In this document: positions 21,414 through 31,427 of the stretch, in pieces
How positions within the stretch are numbered: position 1 is the stretch's first letter
Layout of the letters: the number at the start of each line of letters is the position of its first letter
Assembly: GCA_049423145.1 (NCBI GenBank)
Contig: JBMSQF010000002.1
Coordinates: forward strand, 7,918 to 71,917
DNA from: RFTU01 sp049423145
Lineage (GTDB): Bacteria > Pseudomonadota > Gammaproteobacteria > Burkholderiales > Burkholderiaceae_C
Length of the DNA: 64,000 nucleotides
Direction of reading: 5' to 3'
Made by a program: the position numbers and the translations under genes
The notes under the pieces: generated by a model
Databases searched by the model: none
Told to the model about the DNA's origin: nothing
What the model saw: only the letters and a program-made list of their open reading frames with translations

Positions 21414-22220
21414 TTACCAGAATCGCCACCAAGGCTTGTCGCTTCGGGGAGCAGCAGCATCCTTGGGAAAATTGAGATCGAGCACACGCTGGGCATCATC
21501 CCGCAGCTGCGCCAAGCCGAGCTGGTCGTAACTCTGCACCATGATGCGCAGCGCATCTGCGGCGGCCGGTGCACGTTCGAATTCGCGGATGGCCTGCTGA
21601 GCGCGGTTCGCGGCTGCGAGGTAAGCCCCGCGACGGAAGTAATAGCGCGCAACCCGCAATTCATAGTCCGCCAGGGCGTTGGCGATGTAATCCATCCGCA
21701 CCCGCGCATCCGGTGCATACCGTGAGTTGGGGAATTGGTCGACGAGGACCTTGAATGCTTGATAGGCATCGCGCGATGCCTTCTGGTCGCGTTCGGTCAC
21801 ATCTTGGTTGAGCACCTGGTAGATCCATCCCAGGCTGTCGTTGAAGTTGACCAGGCCCTTGAGGTAGAAGGCATAGTCCAATGCCGGGCTGGAGGGGTTG
21901 AGCCTGATGAAGCGGTCCAGCGCGGCGATCGCCTCGGGCCGTTCGCCGGCCTTGTAGCGCGAATAGGCCAGGTCCAGCGAGGCTTGCTGCGCCAGCAAGG
22001 TGCCCGCTGCACGACCTTCCAGTCGCTCGAGCGCCCGGATCGCACGGTCCCAGCCACCGGAGGCCATGTCGGCCTTGGCCTCTGCATACAATTTGTCCAC
22101 CGCCATGGCGGAGAACTCGTCTTTCTCCGATGAGGCACAGCCGCCCAGCAGAATCAACGTCAAGGCTGATGCGGCCGCGAGACCTGCCGCGAGTGAGGGA
22201 TGGCGGCGAAGAGTGGTCAT
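21414..22220 (-). CDS. bamD: Outer-membrane assembly lipoprotein BamD
   Basis: 268 residues. A periplasm-facing outer-membrane lipoprotein of the BAM complex that folds beta-barrel proteins. From ATG 22220 the signal peptide MTTLRRHPSLAAGLAAASAL ends in the lipobox LLGGC. TPR units follow: LYAEAKADMASGGWDRAIRALERL, ASLDLAYSRYKAGERPEAIAALDRFIRLNP and DYAFYLKGLVNFND, then QVLNQDVTERDQKASRDAYQAFKVLVDQFPNSRYAPDA, all typical of BamD/ComL. In-frame upstream starts (22247, 22313) would add a non-signal leader. It is divergent from rluD, with about 137 bp between the starts, the usual arrangement. Confidence 0.93.
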   Translation of the reverse strand: MTTLRRHPSLAAGLAAASALTLILLGGCASSEKDEFSAMAVDKLYAEAKADMASGGWDRAIRALERLEGRAAGTLLAQQASLDLAYSRYKAGERPEAIAALDRFIRLNPSSPALDYAFYLKGLVNFNDSLGWIYQVLNQDVTERDQKASRDAYQAFKVLVDQFPNSRYAPDARVRMDYIANALADYELRVARYYFRRGAYLAAANRAQQAIREFERAPAAADALRIMVQSYDQLGLAQLRDDAQRVLDLNFPKDAAAPRSDKPWWRFW

Positions 22221-22357
22221 CGAGGCGGTCCAGTGCGATGAAGGCATTCGGTGGAGAGGGGCTGGGGCATTCGGCCGCGTGCGGGCCCGCAGCCGCGCAA
22301 GGGTTCGATGCACCGATTGAAACGATGATTCGATTATAGGGAGCGTGTTCTGCGCTC

Positions 22358-23329
22358 ATGATGCCCGCTGACCTGATTGAACCTGAAGATCTGAACCCGG
22401 ATGCCGGGGTGGCGCCACTCGATGAGCGACGTGCCTGGACCGTGGGAGCGGATGCGCATGGGCTGCGCTTGGACAAGGCCCTGGTGGACTGCGCGCCGGA
22501 GTTCTCCCGCAGCCACCTTCAGGCCTTGGTCGCGCGGGGTGCCGTGGCGGTGGACGGCATTGCGCAGACCCAGGCGTCACGCAAGCTTCGCGTGGGTCAG
22601 GTGGTGGAGGTCCAGCTCTTGCCCACTGAGCAGACCCAGGCTTTCCGCCCGCAGGCCATGGCGCTGTCGCTCCTGCACGAAGACGAGCACTTGATCGTGC
22701 TGGACAAGCCCGCTGGGCTGGTGGTGCACCCGGCGCCCGGCCATTGGAGCGGCACCCTGCTCAATGGCTTGCTGGCCCACCATCCCGGGGCGCAGGGACT
22801 TCCGCGGGCCGGAATCGTTCATCGCCTGGATCGGGACACATCCGGCGTCATGGTGGTGGCCAAGACGCTGGCTTGCATGCAGGCACTGGTTGCCGCGATT
22901 GCCGCCCGCGAGGTCCAGCGCCTGTACCGGGCCATCGCCACCGGCCGGGTGTTGGAAGACCATCAAGACATCGACGCGCCGGTGGGGCGGGACCCGCGTT
23001 CTCGCATCCGCATGGCCGTGGTCGCATCGGGCAAGCCCTCGCGCACCACCGTCCGCGTGTGCGCCCGCACCGACCGACTGACGGCGGTCGAATGCCGGCT
23101 CCACACTGGCCGCACCCACCAGATCCGTGTCCACATGGCCCACCGGGGCCACCCGCTGGTGGCCGATGGCCTCTATGGGGGTACGGCAGCACTGGGCCTT
23201 GAGCGGCAGGCCCTGCACGCGCACCGATTGTCTCTGGTGCACCCGATGAGCGGCCAATTGATGGACTTCGAGGCACCGCCTCCCAATGACTTCGCCCGTG
23301 CTTGGGGCGAAGTGGGCGCAGTGGGCTAG
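22358..23329 (+). CDS. rluD: 23S rRNA pseudouridine synthase RluD
   Basis: 323 residues. RluD makes pseudouridines in helix 69 of 23S rRNA. The S4 RNA-binding domain is LRLDKALVDCAPEFSRSHLQ (residues about 35-95). The catalytic domain carries DKPAGLVVHPAPGHWSGTLLNGLL, the active-site HRLDRDTSGVMVVAKT, and the RTHQIRVHMAHRGHPLVADGLYG block. The gene starts with two adjacent ATG codons. Its position divergent from bamD supports RluD rather than RluA or RluC. Confidence 0.92.
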   Translation: MMPADLIEPEDLNPDAGVAPLDERRAWTVGADAHGLRLDKALVDCAPEFSRSHLQALVARGAVAVDGIAQTQASRKLRVGQVVEVQLLPTEQTQAFRPQAMALSLLHEDEHLIVLDKPAGLVVHPAPGHWSGTLLNGLLAHHPGAQGLPRAGIVHRLDRDTSGVMVVAKTLACMQALVAAIAAREVQRLYRAIATGRVLEDHQDIDAPVGRDPRSRIRMAVVASGKPSRTTVRVCARTDRLTAVECRLHTGRTHQIRVHMAHRGHPLVADGLYGGTAALGLERQALHAHRLSLVHPMSGQLMDFEAPPPNDFARAWGEVGAVG

Positions 23330-23505
23330 AATCGGGTCAAACGCTGGCGGAGCATGGCCCGCTTCAGTGCCAAGGTTCTGGCCCTAGTGGACTTCCCCAC
23401 CTGTGCCGTCCGCCTCCTGACCGCGATTCCGGTCGACGCGTCGAACACCGTCCGACCGAATGCCAGCGGAATGATTGGGCCCCTCCAGGGGCTGTCCTCC
23501 GACCG

Positions 23506-24185
<680 letters not shown>

Positions 24186-24189
<4 letters not shown>

Positions 24190-26201
24190 ACGATCTGCCT
24201 GAAGAACCCAAGAGCCCACCGGCGGATGAAGGGCCGGCCGGCCTTGCTGGCGACCGACAGCCAGCGGTCTCGTCGGATGCCGCCGATGCCGCCAGCGGTG
24301 AGGGGGCGGGACCCCGCAGCCGTCGCCGTCGCCGCAGCCGTCACAAGCGAGGTGGGGCGTCCGAGACGGTCCACGGTGAATCGGCGGACGGGTCGGGTGA
24401 ACCGGCACCGGTTGCCCCAGCCGTCATCGACGCTGCCGTTCGAGAGGGGGCCCAACAGCTGTTCGGCGAGGTCGTGTCCGGCGCTTATGACGAATTGGGG
24501 GATGATCCGTTGCAAGCCTCGGCATACGGTGTGTCCGCCGATGATTCCGCCCCAGACGCCGAGGAGCCTGCAGCCCCTCTCGATGGCGGCAGGCCAGACC
24601 TGGGGGGCTCGACCAGCCGGGAAGACATTCCGGCCGATGGTGCGCAAGGCCCCGATGATGGGACGCACCGCCGCGTGCTGGCTCCTGATCCCGATGCGCC
24701 GAAGTTGCACAAGGTCTTGGCCCAGTCGGGCGTGGGATCGCGGCGCGACCTCGAAGCGATGATCGAGGCGGGTCGCGTCACGGTCAATGGTGAGGTGGCG
24801 CACACCGGGCAACGCGTGAGCCATGGGGACCGGATCCAGATCGATGGCAAGCCGGTGCGCATCCGGATGCGCCCGGGCAAACCCCGTGTCATCGCCTACC
24901 ACAAGCCCGTGGGTGAGGTGGTCACCCATGAGGACCCTCAGCAGCGGCCGACCGTCTTTCGGCGTTTGCCCCGTTTGGTGCAGGGCAAGTGGCAGTCGGT
25001 GGGCCGACTCGATCTCAACACCGAGGGTCTGCTGCTGTTCACCAATTCCGGTGAGTTGGCCAACCAGTTGATGCATCCGCGTTTTGGTGTGGAGCGCGAA
25101 TACGCGGTGCGGGTGCTGGGACGATTGGATGATGAGGCCCATGCGCGCTTGCTCGAAGGGGTGGAGATCGAGGGCCAGAAGGCGGCGTTCATCAGCATCG
25201 AGGACGGTGGCGGCGAGGGTGTGAACCATTGGTATCGGGTCGTGCTTAATGAGGGGCGGAACCGGGAAGTGCGGCGACTGTTCGACTCGGTGGGCTTGAC
25301 GGTCAGTCGGCTGATCCGCATTCGCTACGGCTGTGTGGTCTTGCCGCGCGGCCTCAAGCGCGGCGCCTGGGTCGACCTCAGCGAGCGCGATGTGGACCAG
25401 CTCGGGCAACTGGCTGGCATGCGGCCACGCGGCCAGGAGCGTGGCCGCTCTCGCGGAAACGGTGGGCCGGCCAAGGCAGCCGATGGGCCGCCAGGCAAAT
25501 CCGGTCGCGGTCGAGACCGTGGCGCCGAAAAGCCGCGGCGCGAGCGCGGTGAGGACGGCCCGATCCCCAGTCCGCTGCTGCAGACCTATGACAAGCGTGC
25601 CTTCAAGGAGGAGCAACGCCGCCCGCGGCGCGAATACGGCGAGGACGGTCCGATTCCCAACCCCTTGCAGCAGACCTTCGACCAACGCGCGCTCAAGGAG
25701 GCGCAACGCCGTCCCAAGCGGGATTACGGCGAAGACGGTCCGATCCCCAATCCGCTGCAGCAGACCTACGACAAGCGGGCGCTGCACAGCGAGCGGCGAG
25801 CGGATTTCGGTGATGACCTTCCTGATGATGAAGGCCCGATTCCCAACCCCTTGCAGCAAACCTTCGACAAGCGATTCGCCGGCAAGGCCACGGGCGGCGG
25901 CGGCCCTGGCGGGCGCGGCCGGGCCGGTGGAGGTGGGCGCGGCAAAGCAGCCGGTTCTGCGGGTGAACCCGGCGGACCGGCGCGATCGGGCGGCGCAGGT
26001 CGTGGCAAGGGCAAGCCCGGTGGCACCGGTGCGGCCGGGTCGGGGGCCGGCACCCGAGGCGCGAAGACCAAGGGCGCGGGGCAGGGCCGTGGCAAAGGCC
26101 CTGCGCAGCCAGACCCCATGCGTACGGCGGTGGGCTATATCGGCGCGGATGCCGCACTGGGGCGCAGCGGGAAATCCGGACGGGGCCGGCGGGGGCGCTG
26201 A
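24186..26201 (+). CDS. rluB: 23S rRNA pseudouridine synthase RluB with long repeat tail
   Basis: 671 residues, over twice the E. coli length of about 290. The catalytic core is in the middle: S4 domain (LHKVLAQSGVGSRRDLEAMIEAG, in part) at about 176-235, then the pseudouridine synthase with VGRLDLNTEGLLLFTN (catalytic Asp in RLD) and NEGRNREVRRLFDSVGL. It is preceded by about 170 disordered, Arg/Asp/Pro-rich residues. It is followed by an Arg/Gly-rich tail holding four copies of GPIPNPLQQTYDKR. RluB is expected to modify 23S rRNA helix 89 (U2605 in E. coli); its place behind scpB fits. It starts inside the scpB stop codon. Confidence 0.9.
25548..25877 (+). repeat. 90-bp coding repeats in the rluB tail
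   Basis: Four in-frame copies of a unit of 30 residues with consensus GEDGPIPNPLQQTYDKRALKE, starting at 25548, 25638, 25728 and about 25827. The first three are exactly 90 bp apart; the last is spaced by an acidic linker. Copies differ at many third positions, so the peptide is conserved more than the DNA. Confidence 0.85.
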
Positions 26202-26228
26202 TGGCCCCGTATCCGGTGGTGCCCGACG

Positions 26229-26247
26229 GACCCCCGTGGCGGGGGTC
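26229..26247 (+). terminator. GC hairpin between rluB and ndk
   Basis: GACCCCC (26229-26235) and GGGGGTC (26241-26247) form a perfect 7-bp stem with a 5-base loop, 28 bases after the rluB stop. There is no U-tract. TAAAAT at 26263-26268 just downstream could be the -10 element of ndk. Confidence 0.35.
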
Positions 26248-26303
26248 GGTGGCCCCGTGAACTAAAATCTGAAGCTTTGCTCAATTTCCACACGGAGAAC
26301 ACC

Positions 26304-26729
26304 ATGGCGATCGAACGAACCCTGTCCATCATCAAGCCCGATGCCGTGGCCAAGAACGTGATCGGACAAATCTATGCCCGATTTGAAGGCGCTGGCCTGA
26401 AGATCGTGGCGGCCAAGATGGCCCATCTGTCCCGTGGGGAGGCCGAGGCCTTCTACGCGGTGCACAAGGCTCGCCCCTTCTTCAAGGACCTGGTGGATTT
26501 CATGGTGTCCGGCCCGGTGATGATTCAGGTGCTGCAGGGCGAGGGTGCCATCGCCAAGAACCGTGAACTGATGGGCGCCACCGATCCCAAGAAGGCTGAC
26601 AAGGGCACGATCCGCGCGGATTTCGCCGACAGCATCGATGCCAACGCGGTTCACGGCTCGGATGCCCCGGAAACGGCTGCTGCTGAAGTGGCCTTCTTCT
26701 TCCCGGGCATGAACGTCTACAACCGCTGA
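26304..26729 (+). CDS. ndk: Nucleoside diphosphate kinase
   Basis: 141 residues, the family length. It transfers phosphate from ATP to other nucleoside diphosphates. The N-terminus MAIERTLSIIKPDAVAKNVIG is characteristic, and the phosphorylated His117 lies in NAVHGSDAPE. ATG 26304 follows CGGAGA; the in-frame start at 26277 would add nine non-conserved residues. It opens the ndk-rlmN-rodZ-ispG gene run that is conserved in beta-proteobacteria. Confidence 0.97.
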   Translation: MAIERTLSIIKPDAVAKNVIGQIYARFEGAGLKIVAAKMAHLSRGEAEAFYAVHKARPFFKDLVDFMVSGPVMIQVLQGEGAIAKNRELMGATDPKKADKGTIRADFADSIDANAVHGSDAPETAAAEVAFFFPGMNVYNR

Positions 26730-26777
26730 GGCGCGCCTGCGGTCGCGTGGCCGCGACCGCTTCGTTCCAGGCACACC

Positions 26778-27905
26778 ATGATCAACCTGCTGGATTTCGA
26801 TCGCGATGGGTTGACCCGCTGGTGTGTCGAGCAGGGTGAAAAACCCTTTCGCGCCACCCAACTGTTCCGTTGGATCCACCAAAGGGGCGCCTCGGACTTC
26901 GGGGAGATGTCCGACCTGGCCAAGTCTCTGCGCGGCAAGCTCGAGGCGGCGGCCGAAGTCAAAGGACTGCAGGTCCTGAGCGAGCAGGCCTCCCGCGACG
27001 GCACCGTCAAATGGCTGTTCGATGTCGGGGGCGGCAATGCGGTGGAGACCGTCTTCATTCCCGAGGACGACCGCGGCACGCTGTGCGTGTCCTCCCAGGC
27101 GGGCTGTGCGGTCGCTTGCCGTTTCTGCTCCACCGGGCATCAGGGCTTCAGTCGCAACCTCACCACGGGCGAGATCGTGGCCCAGTTGTGGCAGGCGCAG
27201 CATCAGTTGCGCCGCCGCCTGCAATTGCCTGAGGGCGAGCGCGCCATCACCAATGTGGTGATGATGGGCATGGGCGAACCGCTGCAGAACTACTCGGCGC
27301 TCGTTCCGGCGTTGCGGGTCATGCTCGACGACCACGGCTATGGGCTTTCCCGGCGTCGGGTGACGGTCAGCACTTCCGGTGTGGTGCCGATGATCGAGCG
27401 CCTGATGGCCGATTGCCCGGTTGCACTGGCGGTCAGTCTTCATGCACCCACGGACACGCTGCGTGACGACCTTGTGCCGCTGAACCGGAAGTACCCCTTG
27501 GCAGAACTCCTGACGGCCTGCAAGGCCTATCTGCAGGCTGCGCCCCGGGACTTCATCACCTTTGAATACTGCATGCTGGATGGTGTGAACGACAGCGCCG
27601 AACAGGCCCGGGCCCTTTTGGAATTGGTTCGCGGCCGGGTGCCCTGCAAGTTCAACCTGATCCCGTTCAATCCCTTCCCAGCATCAGGCCTTCGCCGTTC
27701 GCCACGGGAGCGGGTGGTCGCTTTTGCCAACGTGCTCCAGAATGGGGGCATCGTGACAACCATCCGCAAGACTCGGGGCGACGACATCGATGCGGCCTGC
27801 GGCCAGCTTGCCGGGGAAGTGCAAGACCGCACGCAGGTTCAGGCGCGTCTGGGCGGCCGGCGGGTCGTTCCGTTGCATCCGGGCCCCACTGGGAGGTTTC
27901 GATGA
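26778..27905 (+). CDS. rlmN: 23S rRNA/tRNA adenine C2-methyltransferase
   Basis: 375 residues. A radical-SAM enzyme that methylates A2503 of 23S rRNA and A37 of some tRNAs. The SAM-cluster cysteines are C110-x3-C114-x2-C117 in QAGCAVACRFCSTG, preceded by VETVFIPE. MGMGEPLQNY and SLHAPTDTLRDDLVPLNRKYP are family motifs, and the C-terminal Cys used in catalysis lies in DIDAACGQLAGE. It overlaps the next gene by ATGA at 27902-27905. In relatives pilF usually follows here; it is missing. Confidence 0.96.
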   Translation: MINLLDFDRDGLTRWCVEQGEKPFRATQLFRWIHQRGASDFGEMSDLAKSLRGKLEAAAEVKGLQVLSEQASRDGTVKWLFDVGGGNAVETVFIPEDDRGTLCVSSQAGCAVACRFCSTGHQGFSRNLTTGEIVAQLWQAQHQLRRRLQLPEGERAITNVVMMGMGEPLQNYSALVPALRVMLDDHGYGLSRRRVTVSTSGVVPMIERLMADCPVALAVSLHAPTDTLRDDLVPLNRKYPLAELLTACKAYLQAAPRDFITFEYCMLDGVNDSAEQARALLELVRGRVPCKFNLIPFNPFPASGLRRSPRERVVAFANVLQNGGIVTTIRKTRGDDIDAACGQLAGEVQDRTQVQARLGGRRVVPLHPGPTGRFR

Positions 27906-28801
27906 GTGATGTGGATGGCGCGTCCGTTGGGCTGCATCCGGGTCAGCAGATCCGGGCTGCGCGTGAGGCGCGGGGCCAGACGCTTGCGCACCTCTCGGTC
28001 CTGCTGAAGATCTCCGAACGCCGCCTCCAGGCTTTCGAGGAAGGCCGCTGGGCCGAGGTGGGCGACACCACCTTCGTCAGAGTCCTGGCCAAGAGCCTGG
28101 CTCGGCATCTGGCGCTTGACCCGGACGTCCTCTTGCAGGCCCTGCCCCAGAGCACGGTGGCGCCACGCTACCAAGCCGACGGCGGTCGCTTGCCCGATCC
28201 ACCGGCTTTGGGTCCGAAGACACTGGGTACACCGGTGAGCCTGTCCGAGCTCTCCGGCGGTTCGCGGTTGTTCAGCCCGGTCCGCCTTGCGGTCTTGCTG
28301 ATCCTGGTGGGGGCTGTGGGTCTGGTGCTGGTGCCGGCTGCGTGGTGGGAGGCGCCGACCGAGCAGCCGCCGGTCGGGGCGGCCGAGCCCCCACTGTTGC
28401 CCGCATCAAGCCCCGCGTCTGCGCCGGAAACGGCGGCGTCCGCAGCCACCGACCGTGTGGCGGCGGAGCCAAGTGCAGCAGCCTCGTCTGTGGTGGTGCT
28501 GCCCATTGCGGTCCCCAGCGCGTCCCCCCCTGCGTCGGTACCTCCTCCCCTGCCTGTCATCACCGCCGGGCCCTTGCAGGTCCAGGCTTCCCAGGACACC
28601 TGGGTGCAGGTGACGGATGCCCGTGGGCAGGTGCTTCTGTCGCGCCTGTTGCGGCCTGGCGAACGGGTCGATGTGGATGGACAACGCCCCCTGCGGGTGC
28701 GCGTGGGCAACGTGGCCGGAACCGAGGTCGTCTGGCTGGGGCGGCCCGTGCCCCTGCAGGACATCCAGCGCAGCAACGTCGCCGACCTTCAGCTACCGTG
28801 A
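27902..28801 (+). CDS. rodZ: RodZ-like helix-turn-helix membrane protein
   Basis: 299 residues. RodZ links the MreB cytoskeleton to the cell-wall machinery. The N-terminal HTH_25 domain (residues 12-80: GQQIRAAREARGQTLAHLSV...LKISERRLQAFEEGRW) is followed by one membrane segment near 122-145 (VRLAVLLILVGAVGLVLVPA), an Ala/Pro-rich periplasmic linker, and a DUF4115 beta-domain at the end (LQVQASQDTWVQVTDARGQV...VRVGNVAGTEVVWLGRPV). It is translationally coupled to rlmN and lies 25 bp before ispG, the usual place for rodZ. Confidence 0.87.
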   Translation: MSDVDGASVGLHPGQQIRAAREARGQTLAHLSVLLKISERRLQAFEEGRWAEVGDTTFVRVLAKSLARHLALDPDVLLQALPQSTVAPRYQADGGRLPDPPALGPKTLGTPVSLSELSGGSRLFSPVRLAVLLILVGAVGLVLVPAAWWEAPTEQPPVGAAEPPLLPASSPASAPETAASAATDRVAAEPSAAASSVVVLPIAVPSASPPASVPPPLPVITAGPLQVQASQDTWVQVTDARGQVLLSRLLRPGERVDVDGQRPLRVRVGNVAGTEVVWLGRPVPLQDIQRSNVADLQLP

Positions 28802-28826
28802 TGGTCTCAACCGTGTGAGAGTACGC

Positions 28827-30104
28827 ATGACCAGTCCCAACAGACCGATCGAGCCCGATCCCGCCGTGATCGAGATGGCGGCCGCGCAACGCCGCATTCG
28901 CCGCCAAGCCCGCGTCGTCACGGGCGATCAGGTGCTGACCATCGGCGGGGATGCACCGGTGCGCGTCCAGTCCATGACCAACACCGACACGGTGGATGTC
29001 ATCGGCACCGCCATCCAGGTCAAGGAACTGGCGCTTGCAGGCTCGGAACTGGTGCGCATCACGGTCAACACGCCGGAGGCGGCAGCAGCCGTACCGGCCA
29101 TCCGCGAACAACTCGATCGCATGGGCATCGCCGTTCCCCTGGTCGGCGACTTCCATTACAACGGCCATCGCCTGCTGACCGAATTCCCGGAGTGCGCGCA
29201 GGCGCTGTCGAAGTACCGCATCAACCCCGGTAACGTGGGCAAGGGTGACAAGAAGGACAAGCAGTTCGCCATGATGGTGGAAGCCGCGATTCGCCATGGT
29301 CACAAGGCCGTGCGCATCGGGGTGAACTGGGGCAGTCTGGACCAGGAGTTGCTCGCGGAGTTGATGGATGAGAATGCCCGCCGCGCCCAGCCCTGGGAGT
29401 CCAAGCAGGTGATGTATGACGCGTTGGTGCGCTCCGCTTTGCAGTCGGCTGCGCTCGCCCGTGACATCGGCCTGGACCCCAACCAGATCATCATCAGTTG
29501 CAAGGTCAGCGGTGTACAGGATCTCATCAGCGTCTATCGCGCCCTGGCGGCGCGCTGCGATTACGCGCTGCACCTGGGACTGACCGAGGCCGGTATGGGG
29601 ACGCGGGGCACGGTGGCCTCTGCGGCAGCGCTGAGCGTGCTGCTGCAGGAGGGCATCGGCGACACGATCCGCGTGAGCCTGACCCCCCAGCCCGGCGAGT
29701 CGCGCACGCAGGAGGTCGTGGTGGCGCTGGAAATCCTGCAGGCCTTGGGCCTGCGCCAGTTCAATCCCAGCGTGACCGCCTGCCCCGGCTGTGGGCGCAC
29801 CACCAGCACCACGTTCCAGGAACTGGCCAAGCAGATCGACGACTACCTGCGCGCGCAGATGCCGGTCTGGCGGGGACGCTACTCAGGGGTGGAGGCGCTC
29901 AAGGTGGCGGTGATGGGCTGCATCGTCAATGGACCTGGCGAGAGCAAGCATGCCGACATCGGGATCAGCCTGCCCGGCACGGGCGAAGCGCCGGCCGCGC
30001 CGGTGTTCATCGATGGCCAGAAGGCCATGACCCTGCGCGGTGAGGGCATCGTGCGGGAGTTCCAGCAGATCGTTGAAGACTACATCGAGCGCCGATATGG
30101 TTGA
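28827..30104 (+). CDS. ispG: 4-hydroxy-3-methylbut-2-enyl diphosphate synthase
   Basis: 425 residues. An iron-sulfur enzyme of the MEP isoprenoid pathway. The TIM-barrel part has QSMTNTDTVD and GDFHYNGHRLL, and YRINPGNVGKG. The cluster-binding part has CPGCGRTT and VMGCIVNGPGESKHADIGI. The length matches the beta-proteobacterial form. ATG 28827 is chosen; upstream in-frame codons lie inside rodZ. Its stop overlaps the hisS start by 8 bp. Confidence 0.96.
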   Translation: MTSPNRPIEPDPAVIEMAAAQRRIRRQARVVTGDQVLTIGGDAPVRVQSMTNTDTVDVIGTAIQVKELALAGSELVRITVNTPEAAAAVPAIREQLDRMGIAVPLVGDFHYNGHRLLTEFPECAQALSKYRINPGNVGKGDKKDKQFAMMVEAAIRHGHKAVRIGVNWGSLDQELLAELMDENARRAQPWESKQVMYDALVRSALQSAALARDIGLDPNQIIISCKVSGVQDLISVYRALAARCDYALHLGLTEAGMGTRGTVASAAALSVLLQEGIGDTIRVSLTPQPGESRTQEVVVALEILQALGLRQFNPSVTACPGCGRTTSTTFQELAKQIDDYLRAQMPVWRGRYSGVEALKVAVMGCIVNGPGESKHADIGISLPGTGEAPAAPVFIDGQKAMTLRGEGIVREFQQIVEDYIERRYG

Positions 30105-31404
30105 CCGGATATCGGGCGTCAAGGGGATGAACGATCTCCTGCCGCCCGACAGTGTGCGTTGGGAATGGCTGGACGAGCGTGTGCGTTCGGTGATGCAGCG
30201 CTGGGGCTATCAGCCCGTGCGCACGCCCATCGTGGAGCCAACCCCTCTGTTCGTGCGCGGGCTGGGCGAGGTCACCGACATCGTTGAAAAGGAGATGTAC
30301 TCCTTTGCCGACCGCCTCAATGGCGATCAACTCACGCTCCGGCCGGAGGGAACGGCTGGCGTGGTACGCGCTGCCATCGAGCACAACCTGCTCTACGAGG
30401 GCGGTAAGCGGCTGTTTTACGTGGGGCCCATGTTCCGGCACGAGCGCCCGCAGAAGGGACGCTATCGCCAGTTCCATCAGGTGGGCGTGGAAGTGCTGGG
30501 CTGGCCTGGACCGGACGTGGATGCCGAGGTCATCCTCTTGGTGCGTGCCCTTTGGCGCGAGCTGGGGCTGGTCGAGGGTCAGGATGTGCACCTGGAACTC
30601 AACAGCCTGGGCCAGAGCAGCGAGCGCGCCTTGCATCGGCAGGCGCTCATCGCCCACTTCGAAGCCCATGCCAGCGAACTCGACGAGGAGGCGCTCAAGC
30701 GACTGCACACGAATCCGTTGCGGGTATTGGACAGCAAGCATCCGGCTGTGCAGGCGGTGGCCGAGTCGGCGCCGCGTCTGCTGGATTTCCAGGGGCCGGC
30801 CTCGCAGGCGCATTTCAACGGCGTGCGTGCAGTGCTCGATGCCTGTGGTGTGCCCTACCGCATCAACCCGCGGCTGGTGCGTGGTATGGACTACTACAAC
30901 CTCACCGTGTTCGAGTGGGTGACCGACAAGCTCGGTGCTCAGGGAACGGTGTGTGGGGGTGGACGCTACGATGGTCTTGTCGAACAACTCGGTGGCAAAC
31001 CCGCGCCAGCCGTGGGCTGGGGGTTGGGGATCGAGCGTCTGGTCCTGCTGCTGGAGGCCCTGGGCCGTATCCCCGAGCCGCCTGAACCCGACGTCTATGC
31101 CATCGTCCCGGATGCAGGGGCGGTGGGGCCGGCCATGGCGGCCCTGGACCAGTTGCGGCAGTGTGGCTTGCGTGCCGTCTTGCACGCCGCTGGGGATGCA
31201 GGCCCGGGGAGCATGAAGTCCCAGTTTCGCAAGGCTGACGCGAGTCGCGCTCGGTATGCCCTGATCTTCGGGGCGGACGAACGGGCTGCGGGCGAGGTGA
31301 CGATCAAGTCGCTGCGTGACGCCGACGCGCCTCAGCAGCGGCGATCTTTGGCTCAGATCCAGGACTGGGCTGGAGAGCTCCTGGCGCGCGACGATAATCG
31401 CTGA
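30097..31404 (+). CDS. hisS: Histidyl-tRNA synthetase
   Basis: 435 residues, class II. It opens with DRISGVKGMNDLLPPDS. Motif 2 is GPMFRHERPQKGRYRQFHQVG (in part), the histidine-binding block is RGMDYYNLTVFEW, and motif 3 is AVGWGLGIERL. The C-terminal anticodon-binding domain starts near residue 340. The ATG lies inside the end of ispG, which suggests coupling. The open frame continues upstream to 30040, but that part is not family-like. Confidence 0.97.
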   Translation: MVDRISGVKGMNDLLPPDSVRWEWLDERVRSVMQRWGYQPVRTPIVEPTPLFVRGLGEVTDIVEKEMYSFADRLNGDQLTLRPEGTAGVVRAAIEHNLLYEGGKRLFYVGPMFRHERPQKGRYRQFHQVGVEVLGWPGPDVDAEVILLVRALWRELGLVEGQDVHLELNSLGQSSERALHRQALIAHFEAHASELDEEALKRLHTNPLRVLDSKHPAVQAVAESAPRLLDFQGPASQAHFNGVRAVLDACGVPYRINPRLVRGMDYYNLTVFEWVTDKLGAQGTVCGGGRYDGLVEQLGGKPAPAVGWGLGIERLVLLLEALGRIPEPPEPDVYAIVPDAGAVGPAMAALDQLRQCGLRAVLHAAGDAGPGSMKSQFRKADASRARYALIFGADERAAGEVTIKSLRDADAPQQRRSLAQIQDWAGELLARDDNR

Positions 31405-31427
31405 TTCGCTCGCATCACAAACACCTC

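Noticed and set aside
25548..25877. CRISPR-like array
   Set aside because: The repeats are in frame in rluB, 90 bp apart without unique spacers, and vary at third positions.
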